Shown: positions 42,985 through 50,800 of the stretch, in pieces
How the letters are laid out: every line of letters begins with the position of its first letter
Position numbering within the stretch: position 1 is the stretch's first letter
Origin: Tigriopus japonicus
Taxonomy: Eukaryota; Arthropoda; Copepoda; Harpacticoida; Harpacticidae
Assembly: GCA_010645155.1 (NCBI GenBank)
Contig: CM021312.1
Span: 5,545,338 to 5,609,337, forward strand
Direction of reading: 5' to 3'
DNA: 64,000 bases
Translations under genes and position numbers: made by a program
The notes under the pieces: model-generated
What the model saw: only the letters and a program-made list of their open reading frames with translations
Database searches by the model: none
Told to the model about the DNA's origin: nothing

Positions 42985-43639
42985 TCGAGTTGGCAGTGCT
43001 GCCATATTTTATGACGTCTCTAGTTGAGAAGATTATTTGGGGGTCAACTTTTTGACCTTAAAATCCAAAGTGGCAAAACTCGGCCAAAAATCCAACTCGA
43101 AACCCATCAGTAAGCGTCACTTTGAAACCACGTGGCAACGCTGTTTAACTAACTAATGTCAACAATCTACGGAAAGGAAAAGCTCGGTCATTCACTAACT
43201 CTTCTCCCTCGTGATTCAAGAAATCCTTGTCAAGGGTTTCTCAATTTCTTCACAATTATCTCAGAAGCAAAGTACAGGAATTGGGAAAGACAGCGGATAA
43301 GAAACTCGCCACTAGTGGGCCTGTCTACGGTTCCAGAAAATCGACTTGAATTTATCTTTCACAACTCGACAATGCTGGTTTTGCTGCGTTCCTAAAAATA
43401 GTTGGGATCCAAATCCAGTAAGCTTCCATTTCTCATATTGTGAGGTCTGTTTTAGAGCGAGGCTTTCGTTGGTGCGCAGTCGGTTGTGCTTTGATTCCTT
43501 TGCTCTCCATGCTGCCTTCTGTTTCTCTTCTTTAGCAGCTTCATATGAACGTGTGTATCTCTCCGAATGGATGTGTATGTACGTATGTCTGCATGCTCAT
43601 GCTTTAGTGGAAGTTGTCCTGTTGGCCACGGAGAGCGTG
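42985..43639. other. Intergenic region between the gap and the SoxC promoter
   Basis: No credible coding sequence. A weak inverted pair lies at its left side (CAGTGCTGCCA 42994-43004 and TGGCAACGCTG 43133-43143, 9 of 11 complementary), possibly ends of a 150-bp element but without a target duplication. The rest is unremarkable upstream DNA. Confidence 0.5.
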
Positions 43640-44451
43640 TTGTTGGTGCCTTAATTTCTTTCTAGACAGCCCTCCTTCTCCTTCTCCTCCCTGTTTCAGT
43701 GCTCACCCTCGTGGTCGTGGTACGTACCTCCATCCACACCCAGGACGATCATCGACCCAGTCCCGTTCTTTATGATGATCATCTTGTCCGTCGTTCCCCT
43801 TCTTTTCGTTCTCGTTTTGTTGGTCGCCTTCCGTCCGAACTCCGGCTGTCTCTCGCATCTCAGGTCGCAGTCACCTCGGTCTCGGTCACGACGATCATGA
43901 TGTTGATGATATTGGAGCGAGAATCGAACCTTGGAGTAGGCCACGAAATGCCTTCCTGGCGCTGAGCTCGATCGACTTGGTGGTGATCCTCGGAGGATCC
44001 ACGGACGGACTCAGGAAGAGCGCTGGCCGGGGACCAAAGCAGGACTGACTTGAGACGACCGAGCTCGCCCGGACTGGAATCTTTGGTTGTAATGGAGTGG
44101 TGATCCTCGTCCATCTGCTCCCCCCATCATCATCATCCATCCAGAATCCACGGCAGAAGTAGTGCACTACTGACTGCCGGCCTCATCCAAAACAGACCTC
44201 ACGTAATCCCTTCAATAATTCAGTCCGATTCGTGCAGTCAAAGACGTAACACTCACGTACTTGGTTGGTGACAAAACTTGACGAGAGAGACACACAAATA
44301 CTACACTTCCTCACACGAACATCTTGTTCGTTGATCGTCGTCTACCAGTCAACGAGTTAGTTTCATACATAAATAGTTCTCATTATTATCCAATTGTATG
44401 AATTTCATGAACTCCTCAAAGTGCTACTAGAATTCTCGTCCCAAGAAGACC
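43640..44451 (+). promoter_or_regulatory. Probable SoxC promoter and 5' UTR region
   Basis: This GC-richer stretch lies directly upstream of the SoxC ATG and holds no credible coding frame. A perfect arthropod-type initiator TCAGTC lies at 44220-44225. A second Inr-like GCAGTC (A at 44236) has GGTTG at exactly +28 to +32 (44263-44267), matching the DPE consensus RGWYV. No convincing TATA box lies at the right distance from either. The transcription start has not been shown; these are consensus matches only. Confidence 0.35.
44398..44430 (+). other. Short upstream ORF in the SoxC 5' leader
   Basis: A 10-codon ORF with two in-frame ATGs (44398 and 44407) ends at TAG 44428-44430, 21 nt before the SoxC start and in the same frame. 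If the mRNA starts upstream of 44398, as the initiator candidates suggest, this uORF would lie in the leader and could damp translation of SoxC. It disappears if a 5' exon splices in at or after 44431. Confidence 0.35.
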
Positions 44452-44577
44452 ATGATATCCGTGTTAAATCCCAACCGGCCCATGGCTCAGATGAAACTGT
44501 GCCAGAGGTCCAGTGGGACATTCGGAAGTTTGACCATTGACCAAAACTCGACCACACCTTATACAGATGCCACACAG
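44452..44577 (+). CDS. SoxC: SoxC transcription factor, coding exon 1 (residues 1-42)
   Basis: This exon encodes the N-terminal 42 residues of a SoxC HMG-box transcription factor, a nuclear DNA-binding regulator of differentiation, notably neural in animals. It is open from the ATG at 44452 to a consensus donor (CACACAG|GTAATT) and ends in phase 0, matching the phase-0 acceptor before 45331. Its last residues, TTPYTDATQ, join TKK in exon 2; from memory, a TPYTDATQTKK-like segment lies just before the HMG box in arthropod SoxC proteins, which is strong support for the join. The start is chosen because an in-frame TAG lies at 44428-44430 and the ATG has A at -3. Met11 is a possible alternative start. 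A non-coding 5' exon could exist, since the CTACTAG ending at 44430 could serve as an acceptor. The exon call has no transcript support. Confidence 0.85.
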
Positions 44578-45330
44578 GTAATTAGTTCAACCTTACTTGA
44601 ATTGGGTGGTTAGCCGTACATCTCAGTCATATTATTAGTTCTTTGGTGACGAGTTATGAATAATTCCAAAGCCTCAAGAGTGAATGCCTCCTTCGCCGTC
44701 TGCCATGCAAGTCACTCAAATTACGATCGATTTGGGTTTTTGTCAAGGCTCGAGTGGATCGCTCGCGGCATTTGGATGATCGCTATTTGCTCTTTCCTTT
44801 GCGGTTTTACTCGCATGGAAAAAAGATAAAGTTCAACAAGTCTCTAAGCGCATGTGATTCGAATATCTTATGAATGTAGGAAGGATTGTGTTTGTAGCTA
44901 GGATTTGGAAGTGAAGGTAACCCTTGCGCACTCCTCAAAAAGCTTTAGAAGCGAAAATATAAACGACTTGAATTCAATTCATTTCGTTGAAACCGACGCT
45001 AGTTTCTGAGAAGAATCGGGAGAAGGAGGTGGAGCGATTGTGATGATGAATTTGAAGATAGTACAAATCTTATTTGCCAGAGTCGGAAAAACGCCTTATC
45101 CCCATTTGTCGTCAAATGTCGTGGTGGTTGTGGTGGTGGCGGTTTCGCATCCTCGTCGCAATAAAGAGTCAAGTCATGGCTCACAATTAAGCCTGCTAAA
45201 ACCCAGTTGTGGCCTCTCTCATGACTGCTTTGCTAGGATGAATCTGCACATATTCTGTAGTACACTCAGTAAATAAACCAACTTTTTTGGCCCACTGATG
45301 ACAACGTTCTCTCTCTCTCTCCTTTTACAG
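44578..45330 (+). other. SoxC: SoxC intron, phase 0, just before the HMG box
   Basis: A 753-bp spliceosomal intron with GT donor at 44578 and AG acceptor at 45329-45330. The acceptor follows a long pyrimidine tract (CT repeats then CCTTTTACAG, from about 45309). A CTGAT at about 45295 is a plausible branch site roughly 35 nt upstream. A GTGGTGG-type low-complexity run lies at about 45118-45145. Joining the flanking exons keeps the frame and restores a continuous SoxC N-terminus. The ATG at 45298 that extends exon 2 upstream lies in this polypyrimidine tract and would code for an artefactual Leu/Ser run. Confidence 0.85.
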
Positions 45331-46581
45331 ACCAAGAAACAGCCAGTGAATCGAATCAAACGTCCCATGAATGCCTTCATGGTTTTTTCACACATTGAAC
45401 GAAAGAAGATCATTGAATTCCAGCCGGATATTCACAACGCAGAGATCTCCAAGAACTTGGGCAAGAAGTGGAAACAGCTGACGGATGAGGCCAAACAGCC
45501 TTACATCCAGGAGGCCGAGAGATTGAGACTGCTCCACATGAAGGAGTACCCCGACTACAAGTACCAACCTCGAAAGAAGACCGGTCCCGGGAGCAAGACC
45601 AACAGTCCGGTTCATCGGTCCATGTCCACGGAAAAGAAGAGTCCCGTCAAACGCTCACCCATGAAGCTCAACCGCACGTTCGGCAGCAACTCGTGGGTCA
45701 ACAGTTCCAAGGTCAGATTTAGCACCACCAATGGTCCCCTCACATGTGTCAACCACGACCGGCTCAACCTCAAGTTCACTATAGACTCTAAGTTCAAAGC
45801 CAATCTGGCCAAGTCGAGTGCCAAATTGGTGCCCGTGTCCGGGTTTGCCGTGGACACGTCCAAACTGAGCCCAACGTCTTCATTGCCCAATGTGCCTTCC
45901 ACGCCCGACTTGCCCCACTCACCAACCGAGTCTTTCTACGAGGATCACCACAGCCTCCACCACCACTCTCATAACAGCAGCAACAGCAATCATCATCACC
46001 AACACAACCATCATCATCACCACCATCACCTCAACCATCAAGGCTTTTTGAGTGGTGGGGGCGGTGGCAGTAGCAGCAGCAGCAACAACAACGGCGTGGA
46101 CGCTATCAAGCAGAACCTCGACTTTACCTTTTGTGATACCACCACAAATCAAATCAAGATGGAACCGATCTCGCCCATGAAGACAGAGCTCAAGCAAGAG
46201 CCGATCTCACCCAATCATTACGATTGCATGTACAACAACAACCAAATCAAGCAAGAGGCCCAGTACTTTCAAGAGCCGCTCACGCCGTCCTCCATGAGCA
46301 CAGATCCATCCTCGGTCACCAGTAGTCTGGATGACCTGGATAGCATCACGGACCTCCTTCAGATGCCTTCCTCCGATCTCACACTCGATGACATCTCCGA
46401 CCTAGTGGACATGCCCAAGGGCTTTTCTGCGGTGGTCGAGGATCAAAAACCGCCACCGTGTCTCATGGACACGGAATACGAGTCGCCGTTTACGTTCTCC
46501 TCGCCCGACGTCAACGATGTCCTCTCGTCTATCGAATTCCATGACAGTTTTGTGGACAGCTCACTAGCGAGCTATATCTAG
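45331..46581 (+). CDS. SoxC: SoxC transcription factor, coding exon 2 (residues 43-458): HMG box, His-rich tract, sumoylation motifs, C-terminal activation tail
   Basis: The main exon of SoxC codes for 416 residues and ends at TAG (46579-46581). The HMG box spans about residues 48-126, starting [10 protein letters not shown] and ending YKYQPRKK. The DNA-intercalating pair is F58-M59, with N56, W89 and Y120 present. Group C assignment rests on the [19 protein letters not shown] and EYPDYKY blocks. Basic clusters at both ends of the box (K52-R53 with R66-K68, and R123-K125) fit the known Sox nuclear localisation signals. After it come a Lys/Ser/Pro-rich region, a His-rich tract (about 248-278), a Gly/Ser/Asn run, three PsiKxE motifs at K318, K330 and K349, an acidic region and a conserved C-terminal tail. 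Oddities are Phe61 in place of the usual Trp and Gln121 in place of Arg. Family identity is near certain; orthology to Drosophila Sox14 is inferred. Confidence 0.97.
   Translation, partial: TKKQPVNRIKRPMNAFMVFSHIERKKIIEFQPDIHNAEISKNLGKKWKQLTDEAKQPYIQEAERLRLLHMKEYPDYKYQPRKKTGPGSKTNSPVHRSMSTEKKSPVKRSPMKLNRTFGSNSWVNSSKVRFSTTNGPLTCVNHDRLNLKFTIDSKFKANLAKSSAKLVPVSGFAVDTSKLSPTSSLPNVPSTPDLPHSPTESFYEDHHSLHHHSHNSSNSNHHHQHNHHHHHHHLNHQGFLSGGGGGSSSSSNNNGVDAIKQNLDFTFCDTTTNQIKMEPISPMKTELKQEPISPNHYDCMYNNNQIKQEAQYFQEPLTPSSMSTDPSSVTSSLDDLDSITDLLQMPSSDLTLDDISDLVDMPKGFSAVVEDQKPPPCLMDTEYESPFTFSSPDVNDVLSSIEFHDSFVDSSLASYI
45346..45582 (+). other. SoxC: HMG box (DNA-binding domain) of SoxC
   Basis: This 79-residue domain (residues 48-126) binds the minor groove at ACAAT-type sites and bends DNA. 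Using SRY box numbering (offset 46), N10, F12, M13, W43 and Y74 are retained as N56, F58, M59, W89 and Y120. Position 15, Trp in the Sox signature RPMNAFMVW, is Phe61 here, coded by TTT. Position 75, usually Arg in SoxC, is Gln121. The rest of the box is normal in length with no gaps or stops. Confidence 0.95.
45946..46101 (+). other. SoxC: His-rich then Gly/Ser/Asn low-complexity region in SoxC
   Basis: CAC/CAT codons dominate residues about 248-278, including a run of seven His, followed by a Gly5-Ser5-Asn3 stretch. Such His tracts are common in nuclear regulators and are linked to nuclear-speckle targeting in some human proteins. It probably arose by CAN-codon slippage, as CAT/CAC-type repeats also occur in the 3' UTR. 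It is likely a disordered linker between the DNA-binding and regulatory regions. Confidence 0.85.
46153..46260 (+). other. SoxC: Cluster of three sumoylation motifs, two of PDSM type
   Basis: Residues 317-324 read IKMEPISP and residues 329-336 read LKQEPISP. Both fit PsiKxExxSP, the phosphorylation-dependent sumoylation motif, exactly. A third site, IKQE (348-351), has PsiKxE without the SP. The Pro residues near them also fit a synergy-control motif. The predicted role is SUMO-dependent repression that tunes the C-terminal activation tail. Modification is inferred from motif match only. Confidence 0.7.
46471..46578 (+). other. SoxC: SoxC C-terminal transactivation tail
   Basis: The last 36 residues (423-458) contain [14 protein letters not shown] and end [12 protein letters not shown]. 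These can be lined up, from memory, with the short acidic-hydrophobic activation domain at the C-terminus of vertebrate Sox4/Sox11, which has a P-E-V-xx-M block followed by a D-W-L-E-S-S-type helix. The usual Trp is absent here (HDSF replaces the DWLE-like position). Its presence indicates an intact full-length C-terminus. Confidence 0.7.
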
Positions 46582-46826
46582 AAAGATATGATGAGGTTGT
46601 ATGCGTGTTCTCTTCGGTTCGATTCCCGCCTGCTTGCCTTCCTGCCTGCCTCATTTCATGTACTCCTGTCTAAGACACCAAAGACTGATTTTGACGTAAG
46701 AACAAGAACGAAAAGAAGAATCCCCGCTCCCCCTTAGACGTGATGGTGTGAACGAGCAGTTTATTTGTTTGTTAGAAAGAAAGAGAGAATTGAACCGACC
46801 CATCACCTTCACCCGGATCATCACCC

Positions 46827-46860
46827 TCATCATCATCATCGACATCGACATCACAACAAC
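46827..46860. repeat. CAT/CGACAT low-complexity block in the SoxC 3' UTR
   Basis: An interrupted CAT repeat similar in type to the CAY-codon run of the His tract about 0.8 kb upstream. Confidence 0.7.
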
Positions 46861-47287
46861 GGGGAAAAAAGAGTGTCGATGAAGGTTGTTATTGCCTTTT
46901 ACGGTGGTGTCGTTGTTGAAAAGAGTCCCTTGTCGTTTGATCCCACCCCAGTGTTTCTCGACTTTCAGATCCCCTGTAAACTTATCTTGTATCATACCAT
47001 GTATGTTTTTTTGAAAGTTGTATAGGTGTTTTTCCTATTCCCCTAGACTGTTTATATATTTTAAATGTTTATTTTCCAATCTTCCGTTTTCCCTCTGTCC
47101 GTCGTCAAGCAAGGTTTATCCACCTCTACATCCCAGCATCCATCCACAGTTATGCTCCAAAAGCGGGACCAGATCGCCGAGATGCTCGTTCTTAAGGCGA
47201 TCCAAATCCTCTTCAAAACAATCCTAGTGAAATTCAAGCTCATGATGGTCACACCCGAAACACAAACATTGTCCTAATATCGCTACT

Positions 47288-47313
47288 TTTATTGATACTT
47301 CTACTACTTTATT
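47288..47313 (-). terminator. Two - strand AATAAA signals
   Basis: TTTATT on the + strand at 47288-47293 and 47308-47313 reads AATAAA on the - strand. The pair is placed suitably for the candidate exon ending at 47411. It lies in an AT-rich patch, so chance occurrence is possible. Confidence 0.25.
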
Positions 47314-47326
47314 GTTCGACTCGAGA

Positions 47327-47332
47327 AATAAA
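47327..47332 (+). terminator. Candidate SoxC poly(A) signal AATAAA
   Basis: The first canonical AATAAA downstream of the SoxC stop, about 745 nt after it. A GU-rich downstream element is not obvious. Confidence 0.4.
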
Positions 47333-47410
47333 TAATAATATCCAATGGTCTAGTCACAAACAGACCTATAGGTTTTCGAAAAATACCCAAAGCATTCTCA
47401 CCATTCGCGT

Positions 47411-47679
47411 TTATAGGCCGGAAAAACAATCCCACTTGTATTCGGGTTCTTTCTTGTGTTCGAGCAAAAACACGCGAATAATGACGAGGCCCAGAGGACT
47501 GACTTGCTTGATGAAACGCCGATAGATTTTGCGTGCTCTTGCCAAGATTGTCTTGAGCACATAAATGGTATTATCCAATTTAAATAAGTAGTCTAAGTCG
47601 TCGTCTTTTCGTGGGTTCGTGGTTGGTTCGCACATCGCTTTGCACTTTGGACGGAGAAGCCATTCTTCGCCTTCGACGT
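47411..47679 (-). CDS. Possible terminal exon of a convergent gene (unrecognised protein)
   Basis: A - strand frame open from 47713 (TGA just upstream) to TAA at 47411-47413. An acceptor-like ACATTCAG ends at 47680, giving an exon of about 269 nt. An internal ATG at 47635 would give a 74-residue protein on its own. The product is rich in Lys, Arg, Asp and Glu with few Ser, unlike most chance frames here. It includes KDDDLDYLFKLDNT and RARKIYRRFIKQ and ends KWDCFSGL; I recognise no family. Two AATAAA signals on the - strand lie about 100-120 nt past the stop (47308-47313 and 47288-47293), inside the SoxC 3' region, so the two transcripts would overlap tail to tail. No upstream exon was found. 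A chance ORF of about 100 codons is quite possible. Confidence 0.22.
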
Positions 47680-47712
47680 CTGAATGTACCAAGTACGTAG
47701 TTTCTCCGTCCA
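47648..47712. repeat. 11-bp perfect inverted repeat (hairpin)
   Basis: TGGACGGAGAA at 47648-47658 is exactly complementary to 47702-47712. A G-T and a C-G pair extend the stem inward and leave a loop of about 39 nt. It can fold on either strand and lies between the two possible SoxC poly(A) signals, within or beside the candidate - strand exon. Confidence 0.6.
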
Positions 47713-47808
47713 CAAACGAGTGAGTTCAGTCAGCAACGTGGTTCAAGAGTGTTTTTCCTGTCAAGTCGCTTAGGATCACGATTTCTACATGAAAACGGCT
47801 TGTTCAGA

Positions 47809-47814
47809 AATAAA
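47809..47814 (+). terminator. Alternative distal poly(A) signal AATAAA
   Basis: A second canonical AATAAA about 1.2 kb after the SoxC stop. Use of this site would give a longer 3' UTR containing the 47648-47712 inverted repeat. Confidence 0.25.
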
Positions 47815-50800
47815 CCACAAGCTCTTAAACGATGTTTCAATTTAGCACCAAGACATTTCTTCTGGCCATCTCATCCCCTACATTCTCTCACACCCGTCAA
47901 TGAGTGTGTATGTATGTATGTAGTAGGCAGATGCTATTGTTTCATGGATATTTTTGTCCGACTCACTCACTTACTTTGGCGCCTGAGCCGCTCATCCGCG
48001 CAATGCACAGTATTCATCACATAAATTCAATGCCACAACCAGAGGGAGAGAAAAATCATAAAAAAATCGTGAGGGATTTGCCAACACTTTCCCACCTCAT
48101 CAATAAAACACGCTTCTTTGCTCACTAGCACAAATTTCTTCACGCGCAAAAGACACCCATTTATTATTATTCATTTGATGTCGGGGTGATGAGCTCCTCA
48201 ACCAAGAGTCTAACAAATCTGCCCTAGGCGAACTTCCAAGACCCCAAAATGGGTGGGGTTTTGGTAAAGTACGCACGTTTATCCTTCGTTTGTTCAAAAC
48301 GATGGCTTCTTCCACGATCAAGTCTCCGCCACAAAAACGGGGCTTGTTGGTACGTAGAAGTAAAAAATATGGAAATCACTCGTTGTTCAAGACATGAGAG
48401 TAATGAAACTCGATCCCATGTGACGATAATCTCGACGCGAAAGATGCAGATGCCTTTGATCCACTTGGGCATGTACATACAAACGTGTCTGGGATTCATA
48501 ACAACGGTCAAAGATCGGTCAGAGATCTCAAATGTGACTTGGACAGGTCACTTAGTCCACAAGAAGGCATGATGAGAGTCCATGAAGTCATGTACGTGAA
48601 GCCCAGAAATGCCTTGGTCAATGGTAAATACCCAAATCTCAAGCACGACATCAGCACGCCATCAGCAACTTAATATTCAGTATGGATCTGGGGGGATTAG
48701 AGCTGGTCTGGTCTGGACTAGACAGGCCTCCTCCACATCTCCAATTGAGAAATTTGGACCTGAGTCACGTCGCATTTTAAAATAATTCCACATTTCGCTC
48801 AGCCAAATCATCTTAATCCACATCAGACATGATGATCATCCGAGTTATGACCCAAGATGGGTCAGATGGGCATGAGTGGGTATGTAAGTGAGTGAGTGTC
48901 TGGAGGCAAGTCTGGACAGGGGCAAATTGGCGTTGGAGCTTGATTCGAAAATCATAAAAATGTTGATGGCAAACTCGTCCAGTACATGGCCGTGTCCTAA
49001 GCAAATTGGCTTCGTCCAATTTTTGGGGTTCTTCAAGGGCCACCACTTGGGCTCATTATAAAATCATCTCCAGTGAAAAATAGCGAAATTACAGCTCATC
49101 AGAACCTCGCCACATGAAAGGGTGTGACTGGTTGAACCAGCCTCCTCCCATCTATCCATCCATCCAGTCGATTCCTTGGTTCATTTCCCGAAGCTTTGTT
49201 TTCATTCTATTTTTCGAGACCCCCTCTTCTTTCTCCTGGAAGTGTTCATGGTCTGGTTGTGTCTCTCCGCGTTTGGTTTGACATTTTTTCCCCCGACCCT
49301 GAGTTGGTTGAATGGTTGGTTGTTGGGCTGGTTGGATGGTTGACAGTCAACGTCACTGTGAGCTATTGTTCAAGGGTGAAAGAGAATCAAATTCAGAGCA
49401 GAATAATAAGATTCAACTCGTTGAGATTCGCCATTGGAATTGTCAAAGTGTGGGAAGGAGAACATCAAAGCTTACTGAGCAAGCGAGGAAAAAGGGGAAA
49501 GAAGCTGGCAATCAAAGTTCAATAACCCATCATCACCAGCACAATTGAAATGCTTTCCATTCATACTTTAGCACTCGTCATATCCGTATTTTGTCCATGG
49601 CATTCAATAAACCCTTATGGAGGCCGAATTATCGATTCACAAGCACTTTCATATCCCAGAACATCAAACTAGCATGGTATGTGCATAAATATCCAAGGGG
49701 TTGATAAAAAAAACACCCGTCAGGTGACAAATAGACGTGAATCTAGATTGTGTTGGGAATTAAAGACACGACAGATTCGAGTTTAGCATTGATAGGTGTG
49801 AGGATTGTGGGACCTTTTCTTCATAATCAGACACGAATATGACAACGCTACGACACTTTTTTTTTCAACCGTCTGATGGTTGTCTCTTTCTTTATGGCAT
49901 TTTCTATCACACATATTCCAAGTTGTCTAATTGAAATGATAGCCGCTTTAATTAGCTGCAAAGTGGTGCTGTTTTTTCCCATGATAAATGCAACCAAGGC
50001 TTGGTTAAACCATTCAACGGACAGTCAAGCAATTGAAAATAACTCTTACTAAATATTTTCCGTAACTACGAAAACATTTCAACGACAGTGTTGAATGGTG
50101 TTGGATTTTTTCTTCAAGTTGTCTGGATGTTCAAACCACGTACAAGCAATTAAATACCTTGAAATCCCAGCCTCTTCAGCATTCATTCATGACAAGTCAG
50201 TTTGTCGAGACGCGCATTGACAAAGTATTTCAGGAGGTGAAATAAACTTGCTTCGAATGACAATAAATCGACAATTTTTTTGGACCCCGGGGGTATAGCA
50301 ATAGGGAAAACAGTTTGTAATTCGAAATATTCATATTATTTAGCCGGATTTTACGCTTCGGTGAAACTAGAATGAATTAAAAGATTCGAGTTGGCCACTC
50401 CAAAGTCGGATTGGAAGCCTTTCCAAGTCATGGCAATATATTTTACAGCCTTTTAATGATTCCGACGAACACTTTCAAGCCAAGGAGGTGGGCTCATTTT
50501 GGAGATCTCTTCCAGATCTAGTTCCACTCTTGAATGGAGCGTTTGTGTATAACCATATTCCAGTTTACGTACTTCCAACCATTCACTCACGTTGATGAAA
50601 TTGGTCGGTTTTTGGGGGTGAAATGGACGAGAACGAAGAATGTCCATTGATGCCGACTGTTGACTTAAGAGCTGTTCAAACATATTGGTCGTGGGTGCGT
50701 GTGAGAATCAAAATTCTTGGATAAAATCGCTTTGGACAGCCTCAAGATGACATGACATATCAAACAATCCCATACTGTTTGCTCGGTTGTCAGAGTCAAA

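Larger units (their letters stand above)
46582..47332 (+). other. SoxC: SoxC 3' UTR (short form)
   Basis: From the SoxC stop to the first AATAAA. It includes a CCTGCC-type pyrimidine run just after the stop and a CAT/CAC low-complexity block at about 46827-46860. Open frames here, one of them His-rich from the CAT/CAC block, are by-products of low complexity. The end point is inferred from the poly(A) signal. Confidence 0.5.

Noticed and set aside
42467..43027. Open frames of 158-186 residues across 42.5-43.0 kb
   Set aside because: They consist almost entirely of undetermined residues from the N gap.
45298..45330. Start of SoxC at the ATG at 45298, giving a 427-residue protein
   Set aside because: The extra 11 residues are coded by the splice-acceptor polypyrimidine tract. 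An upstream exon in phase restores a conserved SoxC N-terminus.
45612..46197. Open frames of 92-96 residues antisense to SoxC
   Set aside because: They are shadows of the coding strand, Val/Met/Ala-rich because they complement His and Ser codons, and overlap a certain gene.
46612..46632. tRNA B-box-like sequence GGTTCGATTCC after the SoxC stop
   Set aside because: No A box at the right distance and no cloverleaf pairing; the T-stem does not form.
46765..47025. His-rich 86-residue frame in the SoxC 3' UTR
   Set aside because: It is produced by the CAT/CAC low-complexity block and has no other coding features.
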